Assembly (NCBI GenBank): GCA_030437565.1
Contig: CP129291.1
Span: 682,001-746,000, forward strand
Source: Terrilactibacillus sp. S3-3
GTDB lineage: Bacteria > Bacillota > Bacilli > Bacillales > Sporolactobacillaceae
Length of the DNA stretch: 64,000 bases
Direction of reading: 5' to 3'
Under the pieces are notes generated by a model that had not been told where the DNA came from, made no database searches, and saw only the letters and a list, made by a program, of their open reading frames with translations. Below are positions 10,598 through 18,758 of this stretch, in pieces (position 1 is the stretch's first letter; the number at the start of each line of letters is the position of its first letter). A program made the position numbers and the translations under genes.

Positions 10598-11823
10598 CGA
10601 ACACTTCACACCTTTGCACGAAGTAGGAGATTATTATCTCGCAGGCTTCTCTGTATTTGCGGCCGGTCTTTTCAAATAACGTCTCAACAAGCATATAGTA
10701 AATATCGCTTTGGGATGTAAGCGATTCACTCGCATCTTCATACATCCGCTTAATATTCTTAGCAAACTTATCAACGTTCAGTTTTTTTTTCTCCAGCCAA
10801 TCGATCTAATGCATTATTGACGCCTTCATACAACTGCCTGACATCAAAAAGCACTCTCTCTTTCAATCGCTTTTCAGTAACTTTTTTTTCAACCTTGACA
10901 GGTTCAATTTTAAGTCGTGTATCATCAGTTACATCCATCAAGTGGACTTCACGAAGCACCTCTTCAATTTGCTTTTCTAACATATATCGTGACGTTACAT
11001 CTCTTGCTACCATAAGATTTTCCAAGTAATGTTTGTCCAAAAGCAAAGCCAATTTATCCTCTTCGGAAGCACTTTGTATTTCGCGTTCACAGTCAACACA
11101 AAGAACAACGTCATCGGTTTCGGAAAGGTGAACGACCTTTAGCGTAGTTAACGTCGTTGCCTTCTTTTTTTATGCCCAACAATCTACCGCATTTTTGACA
11201 CTTGCCGCCAGTCTCTGTTAGTAGCACCAAGGAGTGAGTGTCAATTGCAATTTCATCAGCGGTATCCTTAGAGAATTTACTGTATGTAGTAAGGAAGCTT
11301 ATGTCTGTTTTTTTTTAGAGTCAAAAGACTTTATGTACTCGTCAGTTATCTCTTTTACACTTTCTTCACAATTTCGGTTTTCAACATTGACCGCCGTATA
11401 AAGAAAAATTCCAGCGAGTAAGTCTTCCAAAACAAAAGCATCACGTACTGTAATAGTTGCCTTTGTCATGTCGTTCACTTTTTCAACGATTGTGTCAGGC
11501 TTTATTGTGCCATCAGAGGCGATGATATCCTTCAACGCAAGAACGATGAGGCTCCTTTTATTGCCATCCAACAGTGGAAGGATGTTCTGCTTAAAGTAAT
11601 TTGAGGTAGCACGAGCATCTGCTGTCGGTGCAACATCGGTCACATTGGGGGACAGATTTTTTTTGCCAAGTATCAAATCTGAAACGGTGCCATCATCGTT
11701 ACGAATGTCATAAGTAGGCGCAATAGAAAGCAGTATGGTACCACACAGTCCCTTTTGTGTAACGCTTTTTGCCTTGCAAAGCTTCAATATCGTTGCAAAA
11801 GTACCAAAACACAGCTTCTTCAA
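10581..11823 (-). CDS. ABC-3C CTD protein with zinc-finger/HNH-like cysteines, frameshifted
   Basis: The TTG start at 11823 (KKLCFGTFATILKL) follows GGGGGC. The N-terminal half (TQKGLCGTILLSIAPTYD...FLLDGNKR region) is alpha-helical. Near 11200 and 11090 two CxxC pairs appear (GGKCQKCGRLLG and VVLCVDCEREI), which suggests a treble-clef, possibly HNH-type, zinc domain. The C-terminal part (LLLDKHYLENLM...RRKYREACEIIISYFVQRC) resembles the CTD of ABC-3C proteins and stops at 10581-10583. Breaks occur at A/T runs near 11310, 11160, 11120 and 10790. About 414 residues in total. In this system class the protein upstream of the middle component usually carries the effector. The nuclease idea is inference. 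Confidence 0.68.
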
Positions 11824-11842
11824 AGATTGCGCCCCCTTTCAA

Positions 11843-12059
11843 TCAATGAGTATCGTTGTCAACGTAGTCAACAATATCGCCAATGTTGACGTCAAGTGCT
11901 TTACAGATTCTGGCTAAACACATCCATGCTTACCGGCAAGTCTTTGCTCAGCTTCGCCATCGTTGTCGATGTCAAATTCGTCTTCGCCATTAAATCTTTT
12001 TTTTTCATCATCTTTTTATCAATCAAAAGCTTCCAAAGTTTGTTATAACTGAATGCCAT
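11843..12059 (-). CDS. XRE-family HTH regulator, frameshifted
   Basis: Read from ATG 12059 after GGAGGCGATAGA, the corrected product is about 71 residues: MAFSYNKLWKLLIDKKM..., then KTNLTSTTMAKLSKD and ICKALDVNIGDIVDYV, the standard Cro/CI helix-turn-helix pattern of short YozG-like regulators. Frame is lost at the A run near 12003 and again near 11920. It is the first gene of the minus-strand defence operon and ends 19 bases before the CTD gene, so it probably represses its own operon. The dyads at 12124-12182 are candidate operators. Confidence 0.72.
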
Positions 12060-12327
12060 TCTATCGCCTCCAAGCATTACTGGACGGTATTCAAAAGACG
12101 TGTTTTTACTATTATATCAAATTACTAAGCAAAAATCATTAAAAATATGAATTTGCTGATTTAACATTTGCAAATGCTTAGTTTTTTTGAAGATGAAAAC
12201 GATTGGAATTTGCTGAGTCACAGCGGAGTGACAGCGGAGTTGTGGCTGAGGACTTATTGTGTTCGTATAAATAAAATTTACTTAAACGGTTAGACAAGCC
12301 ATATTTTTTGCAAAAGGAGGACAATCC
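12060..12327. promoter_or_regulatory. Divergent regulatory region between defence operon and prophage
   Basis: On the minus strand a TATAAT lies at 12111-12116, about 50 bases before the XRE gene. Next to it ACTAAGCA (12124-12131) and TGCTTAGT (12175-12182) form an 8-bp dyad, ATTTGCAAAT (12166-12175) is a palindrome, AATTTGCTGA occurs at 12150-12159 and 12207-12216, and ACAGCGGAGT is repeated at 12220-12229 and 12231-12240. These are plausible operators for the XRE protein and the prophage early promoter. Confidence 0.5.
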
Positions 12328-12537
12328 ATGGAAGAGATTCGTGATTGTAAGGGTCGCATAGCCTGCAAAGGTAACGCAACCACAGGTCTCGTAGAAGTTT
12401 TATACAAACGATGCAAAACCAGTACACAAATTCCAATTGGGGGAACGTTGAGGATTGAACGTGAAGGGGTTGTGACGATAGTCACTCGATTAAATGATTC
12501 GGCTTTCCATGTAGAAAGCCATGTTTATGCAGCGTAA
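12328..12537 (+). CDS. Small conserved phage-type protein of unknown function
   Basis: The ATG at 12328 follows AAAAGGAGGACAATCC, an excellent ribosome site. The product is 69 residues, MEEIRDCKGRIACKGNATTG..., with a predicted beta-rich core (GTLRIEREGVVTIVTRL) and two cysteines. I do not recognise a named family. It is the first plus-strand gene after the divergent region and is followed by the nested hairpin leader, so it is probably an early prophage gene. Confidence 0.65.
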   Translation: MEEIRDCKGRIACKGNATTGLVEVLYKRCKTSTQIPIGGTLRIEREGVVTIVTRLNDSAFHVESHVYAA

Positions 12538-12557
12538 GACGTTATTCAACTGAATAG

Positions 12558-12662
12558 AAAATCCGCAGAGCTGCACGACGGCTAGGATTAGTTCTCATAC
12601 CAGAGGACTATCCCGGCCGTCGTTTTTTTGTTCTCGGGATTGTTTCGGCTCCTGCGGATTTC
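12558..12662 (+). ncRNA. Nested hairpin leader with internal terminator before the sigma-like gene
   Basis: An inner hairpin ACGACGGC (12575-12582)/GCCGTCGT (12616-12623), with further pairing GGAT...ATCC inside, runs into a seven-T tract, a good intrinsic terminator. It lies inside a second pairing, AATCCGCAGAGC (from about 12560) with GCTCCTGCGGATT (to about 12661). The outer arms could form only if transcription passes the terminator. The next gene starts at 12697. This is a candidate attenuator; the ligand or protein is unknown. Confidence 0.5.
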
Positions 12663-12696
12663 AAAGCCAAATTTTGAAAACCAAAGGAGTCAAAAC

Positions 12697-13192
12697 ATGT
12701 CAAGAGAGTACAAAACAAGTAAAAAGAACAGAACAAATTATATTTATTACACCGCTGAAGGAACAAAGATTGTTATTACCCCTGGTGAAGACGGAGTCAC
12801 CGAAGCCGCCATCGATCTATTACATTCTATGGATGATAACGAAGTAGACGAGCAGCGCCGCTACAACTACCGCGTTACATCTCATTTGGATGCTTATCAC
12901 GATGGTGAGAGTGAAGCGGCAACAGATCGTAATAAGTATCTGGCAGATGAAAGTGCAAACCCAGAACAGATTTACATAGAAGTCGAAGATAAAGCTGAAT
13001 ATCTGGATGTACTGGACAAGCTTGCCAAGGCTATGGGTTGTCTTTTGCCTCAACAAAAAGAGCTTTTCAAAAAGGTTTATTTGGACAAACGTTCCAACAC
13101 AGAAATAGCTGCTGAAGAAGGAGTGACGGAAGCGGGCTATCCGTAACCGCCTGAAAAAGATACACGAAAAATTAAGAAAAATTCTTTCCTGA
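12697..13192 (+). CDS. Sigma-70 region 4-like HTH protein (phage regulator), frameshifted at the end
   Basis: The start at 12697 (MSREYKTSKKNRT) follows CCAAAGGAGTCAAAAC and is preferred over an in-frame codon at 12628 inside the leader. The product is about 164 residues. Its C-terminus (LLPQQKELFKKVYLDKR then NTEIAAEEGVTEAAIRNRL) is the recognition helix layout of sigma-70 region 4. One extra G near 13134 breaks the frame; corrected, it ends RLKKIHEKLRKILS with TGA at 13190-13192. Proteins of this type sit at the start of many Bacillota prophage replication modules and probably control early transcription. Confidence 0.72.
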
Positions 13193-13193
13193 T

Positions 13194-13274
13194 GAGGGGT
13201 TCGAATGAACCCTCTTTTTCGCTTATCGGTGAGGGGCAGGAAAACCGCCCCCGGAAAGGAGACAGAATATGAGC
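13194..13274 (+). promoter_or_regulatory. Structured intergenic element, copy 1 of 3
   Basis: A terminator hairpin GAGGGGTTC/GAACCCTC with T run (13194-13219) is followed by a second stem: GCTTAT (13221-13226) pairs with ATGAGC (13269-13274), which contains the start codon of the next gene. Inside it GGGGC (13233-13237) pairs with GCCCC (13247-13251), and the ribosome site AGGAG (13257-13261) lies in the internal loop. Copies 2 and 3 are at 17416 and 46994. Confidence 0.5.
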
Positions 13275-13514
13275 TTTAAACACAAAGTCACAATTAATGT
13301 GGCTAAACCCGGTGGCGGACGAAGCCCTGTAATTCAAAGCAGCAGACAGACACTCCGAAGCAAACTGCTCGATTTGTTGTTTGGTAAAAAAGTAAGCCTG
13401 CTTGTAATTACGCCCGGTGACTCAGTCGAAACGGTAGAAATCAAGGAAATCAGGGAAGGAGGTGTGGAGCATGAGCAAAATCAAGCTTCTTCTCGATGTG
13501 GTCTCAGATCTTAG
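13269..13514 (+). CDS. Small phage protein, unknown function
   Basis: ATG 13269 (MSFKHKVTINVAKPGGGRSP) follows AGGAGACAGAAT. The 81-residue reading has a basic N-terminus and a middle SKLLDLLFGKKVSLLVITPG. The last 15 residues overlap the next gene, whose strong ribosome site GGAGGTG lies at 13458-13464, so the true end may be earlier with an indel. I do not recognise the family. Position between the sigma-like gene and the DUF2800 nuclease is typical of phage recombination modules. Confidence 0.55.
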   Translation: MSFKHKVTINVAKPGGGRSPVIQSSRQTLRSKLLDLLFGKKVSLLVITPGDSVETVEIKEIREGGVEHEQNQASSRCGLRS

Positions 13515-13788
13515 ATCACTGGCAGACAGCGTTCAGGCTGTTGCAGATGCAATAGCAAGTAACGCGCCTGATACAATGCAAAAACCGGAGCCACCTGAGC
13601 CGGAAAAACAGCCAGAAGAAAAGCGGGTTGCCTTTGAAGAAGTAAGGGCTGTGCTTGCGGAAAAGAGTCATGACGGATTTACAGCTGAAGTTAGGGCTCT
13701 ACTACAAAAGTATGGAGCATCTAAACTTAGCGAGATTGATCCAAGCAATTATGCAGCTCTTCTTAAAGATGCGGAGGGGTTGAAATGA
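13471..13788 (+). CDS. Phage protein with SAP/HeH-like C-terminal helix pair
   Basis: ATG 13471 (MSKIKLLLDVVSDLRSLA) follows AGGAGGTGTGGAGC. It is 105 residues: an N-terminal amphipathic helix, a proline/glutamate linker (PEPPEPEKQPEEKR), and a C-terminal segment VRAVLAEKSHDGFTAEVRAL...KYGASKLSEI, a pattern common in phage proteins next to DUF2800/DUF2815. Its stop overlaps the ATG of the next gene, suggesting one operon. Function is unknown; a DNA-contacting role in recombination is a guess from context. Confidence 0.6.
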   Translation: MSKIKLLLDVVSDLRSLADSVQAVADAIASNAPDTMQKPEPPEPEKQPEEKRVAFEEVRAVLAEKSHDGFTAEVRALLQKYGASKLSEIDPSNYAALLKDAEGLK

Positions 13789-14914
13789 GCAAACATGCAA
13801 TTCTCTCTGCATCAGGTGCCCATCGCTGGATGAACTGTACACCGTCAGCAAGGCTGGAACTTGAGTTTGATGATAATAGCGGTGAAGCTGCAGCCGAAGG
13901 TACTGCTGCCCATGCATTAAGTGAACACAAGCTTCGCAGGGCGTTGAAGATGCGGTCAAAAAAGCCGGTATCGCCTTATGACTCTGATGAGATGGATACC
14001 TTCACTGATGGCTATGTTGAATTTGTACTTGAAGTCATTGAACAGGCAAAGCAGTCCTGCAATGATCCGCTTGTCTTAATCGAACAGCGTTTGGACTTCT
14101 CAAAATATGTACCCGATGGCTTTGGAACGGGTGACTGCTTGATTATCTCTGATGGAACCCTTCATATAATTGACTTTAAGTATGGTCAGGGTGTTTTGGT
14201 TAGCGCAGAGGAAAATCCGCAGATGAAGCTCTATGCCCTTGGCGCACTGGAGTTATTCGATGGCATCTATGACATCGATACGGTCTCTATGACAATATAC
14301 CAACCACGTCGCGAAAATATCAGTACGTCCACAGTATCAAAAGAAAGTCTGTATCAGTGGGCAGAGGAAGTTTTGAAGCCTAAAGCGGAGTTAGCTTTTG
14401 TAGGTGACGGCAATTACCGCCCTGGAGAATGGTGCCAATTTTGCCGGGCGGCAGTGAAATGCAGGGCGAGAGCAGAAGCAAAAATGAAACTGGCCACATT
14501 TGAATTTGCTTTACCGCCCCTGTTATCAGATGAAGAAATCGCAGAGATTCTTTCGTCTATCGGAGATCTTACCAGCTGGGCAAACGAAATTATGGCTTAT
14601 GCAACAGATGCAGTGGTTAATCATGGAAAGCAGCAGTGGCCGGATTTAAAGTAGTCGAAGGCCGCTCGAACCGTAAATACACAGATGAAGAAGCAGTCGC
14701 AGAAGCGGCGAAGAATGCAGGCTATCGCGACATTTACAAGCAAAGTCTTATAACCATTACTGAAATGGAAAAATTGATGGGCAAACCCAAGTTTAATGAA
14801 ATCCTTGGTGGGCTGGTCATGAAGCCACCGGGTAAACCGACGTTAGTACCTGTTTCAGACAAGCGTCCTGAAATGAATACATCATCAGCAAAAAATGATT
14901 TTATGGAGGTTTAA
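13785..14914 (+). CDS. DUF2800 PD-(D/E)XK-type phage nuclease, one frameshift
   Basis: ATG 13785 (MSKHAILSASGAHRWMNC) starts a protein of about 376 residues. The nuclease-like core is GDCLIISDGTLHIIDFKYGQG (D...D-x-K), and a Cys cluster WCQFCRAAVKCRA follows, reminiscent of the iron-sulfur cysteines of Cas4/AddB nucleases. The frame is lost once near 14635 and the remainder (GFKVVEGRSNRKYTDEEAV) runs to TAA 14912-14914. In many siphophages this gene precedes DUF2815 and the family A polymerase, as here, and probably acts in recombination or end processing. Confidence 0.82.
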
Positions 14915-14918
14915 TACT

Positions 14919-15482
14919 ATGTCAAACACAGCAAAAAGAACTAACCCTACGAAAAAGTGATCACTGGAATTGTGAGACTCTCTTATGCCAACGTCTGGGA
15001 ACCGAAATCCATTAATGGCGGTGCTGAAAAATACAGCGTAAGCCTTATTATCCCTAAGAGCGATACCAAAACACTTAATGCCATCAATGCAGCAGTGAAT
15101 GCCGCAATTGAAGAAGGCAAAGGTAAGTTCGCGGCAAAAAATTCCGAACAAAGCCGCGCTCAAACTCCCTTTGCGAGATGGCGATATCGACCGTCCAGAT
15201 GATGAAGCTTATGCAAACAGCTATTTCATCAATGCCAATAGCAACACTGCACCTCAAATTGTAGACAGGAACGTTAATCCGATTCTTGACCGTTCTGAAG
15301 TTTACTCCGGTGTATATGCAAGAGTAAGTATCAACTTCTATGCCTTCAACTCCAATGGCAACAAAGGCATTGCATGTGGCCTTGGCAATATTCAGAAAAT
15401 CCGAGACGGTGAGCCTTTAGGTGGCAGAACGAATGCTGCTGAAGACTTTGCCACCGATGTGGATGACGATTTTTTATCATGA
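14919..15482 (+). CDS. DUF2815 phage protein (ssDNA-binding/recombination type), frameshifted
   Basis: ATG 14919 follows TATGGAGGTTTAATACT. After an early shift near 14955 the frame reads VITGIVRLSYANVWEPKSI, then after another near 15130 PLRDGDIDRPDDEAYANSY...YARVSINFYAFN and ends DDDFLS at 15480-15482. About 187 residues. DUF2815 proteins accompany DUF2800 and phage polymerases and are thought to bind single-stranded DNA. The acidic tail (DVDDD) is typical of phage SSB-like proteins. The stop overlaps the polymerase ATG. Confidence 0.8.
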
Positions 15483-17412
15483 GAACCCTCAGCATAGATA
15501 TAGAAACTTATAGTTGCGTAGACCTCGCCAAAAAAGCGGGGTCTATCGCTATGCTGAAGCTCCGGATTTTGAAATTTTGCTTTTTGGATACAGTGTGGAT
15601 GCTGAACCGGTGCAGGTGGTTGACTTGGTAAGTGGTGAAATGATTCCACGAGAAATAAAAAATGCCGTTTTAGATAGTCAAGTAACGAAGTGGGCATTCA
15701 ATGCACAGTTTGAACGCATCTGTTTGTCTCGGTACCTTGGCATCTGGCTGGAACCTAATTCCTGGCGCTGCACGATGGTTTGGTCTGCCTATCTTGGACT
15801 TCCGCTTTCTCTGGAGGGTGCAGCCTTGGTTACCGGTGCTGATAAACAAAAACTAACTGAGGGCAAGGAACTGATTCGATATTTCTCCGTCCCTTGTAAA
15901 CCAACTCAGACAAATGGCGGTCGCACCCGAAATTTGCCGGAGCATGCCCCAGATAAATGGGAACGGTTCAAGGCATATAACGCCCGAGATGTAGAAGCGG
16001 AAATGGCGATTCAGTCGCGACTTGAAAAGTTCCCGATGCCTGAACATGAGTGGCAGAACTATATTCTAGACCAGCAGATTAACGATAGGGGCATCCAGTT
16101 AGATTTGGAATTAGTAAAGCAAGCCATTCGATGTGATAATCAGACGAGAGAAGAGCTTACGAACCGGATGCGAGTCCTTACTAAACTAGAGAACCCAAAC
16201 TCAGTTGCCCAGATGAAAACCTGGCTTTCCGAGAACGGTCTGGAAACAGAAAGCCTAGATAAGACCTCAGTAAAAACATTACTGCGGACAGCACCGGATC
16301 GTCTAAGTGAAGTGCTGGAACTGCGGCAGCTACTGGCCAAGTCCAGCGTAAAGAAATACACAGCGATGGAAAATGTCGTTTGTGCTGATGGGCGAGCACG
16401 CGGTCTATTGCAGTTTTATGGAGCTAATCGTACAGGCCGATTTGCAGGAAGACTCATTCAGGTACAAAACCTTCCGCAGAATCACTTGCCTGACTTGGAA
16501 CAAGCACGAAGCCTTGTTCGCAGCGGACAGTTTGAAGCATTAGAGATGCTGTATAATTCTGTCCCAGGCGTATTGTCTGAACTTATCCGTACTGCATTCA
16601 TCCCTAAAGAAGGATTCAAGTTTATCGTGGCTGATTTAGTGCCATTGAAGCGAGGGTTATTGCATGGCTTGCAGGCGAAGCATGGCGAAATGAAGTGTTT
16701 GCTACCCATGGAAAAATATATGAAGCATCAGCTGCTCAAATGTTTCGAGTTCCCATAGCAGAAGTGACAAAAGGAAGTCCGCTAAGGCAAAAAGGCAAGA
16801 TTGCAGAACTGGCCTTAGGTTACGGGGGCTCTGTTGGCGCACTGAAAGCAATGGGTGCTCTGGAAATGGGTCTTTCCGAGGAAGAACTAAAACCGCTGGT
16901 AGCTGCATGGCGAAATACTAATCCCAATATTGTACGGCTGTGGTGGGATGTTGATAGCTCCGTGAAAGAAGCGGTAAAAGAAAGAACCAGAACTGAGACT
17001 CATAGAATCCAGTTTGAATATCGAAGTGGAATGCTTCTGATACGGCTTCCATCTGGAAGACAACTGACATATGTAAAGCCCCGAATAGGAATAAACAGCT
17101 TTGGAAGTGAGTCGGTGTCATATGAAGGCATAGGACGAGAAGAAATGGGAGCGGATCGAAAGCTATGGACCCAAGTTCGTGGAAAACATCGTGCAGGCAA
17201 TCTCAAGAGATATTCTATGCTTTGCTATGCAAAATCTAGATAGAGCAGGGTACAAAATAGTGATGCATGTCCACGACGAAGCTGTGTTGGAAGTTCCATT
17301 AGAAGTATCTTTACAGGATGTTTGTACCCTTATGGGTAAAACCCCGCCTTGGGCAAAGGGTCTTTTACTTCGTGCTGACGGTTATGAATGCAACTTTTAT
17401 AAAAAAGATTAA
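15479..17412 (+). CDS. Phage family A DNA polymerase, frameshifted
   Basis: The ATG at 15479 overlaps the previous stop. The N-terminus LSIDIETYS is exonuclease motif I. The polymerase domain shows LLQFYGANRTGRFAGR, VQNLPQN and LALGYGGSVGALKAMGA, and motif C appears as MHVHDEAVLEV. Length of about 644 residues is standard for phage Pol I-like enzymes lacking the 5'-3' exonuclease. Frame shifts fall near 15533 (A run), 16640-16720 and 17190; the last two remove part of the VADLSAIEAR-type motif A region in the raw frame, which I read as indels. It replicates the prophage genome. Confidence 0.9.
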
Positions 17413-17415
17413 TTT

Positions 17416-17486
17416 GAGGGGGTTCGAAACCTCCTCTTTTTTTGCTTATAGCTGAGGGCAGTTCATGCCGCCCTACAACTATAAGC
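17416..17486 (+). promoter_or_regulatory. Structured intergenic element, copy 2 of 3
   Basis: GAGGGGGTT/AACCTCCTC with loop CGA and seven T forms a terminator (17416-17443). It is followed by GCTTATAG (17444-17451) pairing with CTATAAGC (17479-17486), and inside by AGGGC (17455-17459)/GCCCT (17470-17474). GGAGG at 17488-17492 lies just after the outer stem and serves the antirepressor gene. Confidence 0.55.
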
Positions 17487-17498
17487 TGGAGGTTGGAT

Positions 17499-18338
17499 AT
17501 GAACGAATTAACAATTTTCAACTACGAAGGAAAAGAAGTACGCACAATTCAGAGAAACGGAGAAACCTGGTGGGTAGCAAAAGATGTCTGCGATGTGTTT
17601 GGTGAAACCAATAGGAATCGCGCCATGCAGTCTTGATGAAGAAGATGAAAAGGGGTATACGCAAATGACTACCCCTGGGGGAATGCAACAAGTAGCCATT
17701 GTAAATGAACCAGGACTGTACTCATTATTATTTGCTATGCAGCCATCAAAAGCAAGAGGCGTTAGTGATGAGTACATTTTTGAAAGAGAACAAAAGCTGA
17801 AGAAATTCAAGCGTTGGGTAACACACGAGGTTCTTCCTTCTATTCGCAAGCATGGGTTATATGCCGCAGATGAATTGCTTGCCAATCCCGATCTTTGGAT
17901 CAAGGCGTTACAGGAGCTCAAAGCAGAGCGGGCAAAAAATGCTAAGCTATCTGCCACCATAAGTATTCAGGAACAGCAGATCGCTGAAATGAAACCTAAA
18001 GCAAGCTATTACGACGTGGTTCTTAATTGTAAGGATGCGGTAGCGATAACAACGATCGCGAAGGATTATGGAAAATCGGGTCGCTGGCTTAATGAATACC
18101 TTCATGATCTGGGTGTTCAATTCCGTCAGGGGAAAATATGGCTCCTGTATCAGAAAAACACGCCCAGCATGGCTATACCGTAACCAAAACTCATAGCTAC
18201 CCCGGAAATGATGGGACGATGCATTCGAAGGTCCATACTTATTGGACTCAGAAAGGCCGCTTGTTTATCTATGAATTGCTGAAAGCGCAGGGCATTCTTC
18301 CGCTAATAGAGCAAGGGCAGGAATTTGAGGTGGTATAG
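17499..18338 (+). CDS. Phage antirepressor, Bro-N plus KilA-C (ANT), frameshifted
   Basis: ATG 17499 (MNELTIFNYEGKEVRTI) follows CTGGAGGTTGGAT. Residues 1-110 are a Bro-N domain (WWVAKDVCDVFGETN, then VNEPGLYSLLFAMQPSKA...VLPSIRKHG) and the C-terminal part from about residue 150 is KilA-C (ASYYDVVLNCKDAVAITTIA, GKSGRWLNEYL). Indels near 17625 and 18155 split it. About 280 residues is normal. Antirepressors titrate CI-type repressors during induction. A repressor gene is not evident here unless the XRE gene at 11843 plays that role. Confidence 0.87.
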
Positions 18339-18340
18339 CG

Positions 18341-18756
18341 ATGGACAAATATAATTCTGAAGGATATCCGGACCCAACAGCTGCGGAAGCATTGGAGAAT
18401 GTAATGCGCGAAGAAAAAGAAAAAAAAAATATAAGCGTTGCGTTTTCATCTGCTCACCCTTTGCTGGAGATACAGCTAGAAACCTGGAGAATGCCAGAAG
18501 ATACTTAAAATTTGCAGTGGAGCAAGGAGCCATTCCCTTCGCTCCCCATCTGCTATATCCACAGGTGATGGATGACTGCGATCCTGACCAGAGAAAGCTA
18601 GGTTTGTTTTTTGGTATGGTCTGGCTCAGAAAATGTGATGAGCTATGGGTATTTGGCAGCTACATCTCAGCTGGAATGCAAGTAGAAATCGACAAAGCTT
18701 CAAAGCACCGCATCCCTATCAGATATTTTACTGAAAAATGCGAGGAGGTGCAGTAG
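18341..18756 (+). CDS. DUF4406/DUF7768-like phage protein, frameshifted
   Basis: ATG 18341 (MDKYNSEGYPDPTAAEAL) begins right after the antirepressor stop. At the A run near 18420 the frame shifts; corrected it reads YKRCVFICSPFAGDTARN, AIPFAPHLLYPQVMDD and DELWVFGSYISAGMQVE. This is the nucleoside 2-deoxyribosyltransferase-like Rossmann pattern found in DUF4406 proteins. About 138 residues. Such genes are frequent near phage replication modules; a role in nucleotide metabolism is an inference from fold. Confidence 0.75.
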
Positions 18757-18758
18757 AT

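Noticed and set aside
3888..12059. DISARM or BREX interpretation of the methylase/helicase operon
   Set aside because: No drmA/B/C-, pglZ- or brxC-like genes are present; mod/res motifs are those of type III R-M and the upstream trio fits ABC-3C.
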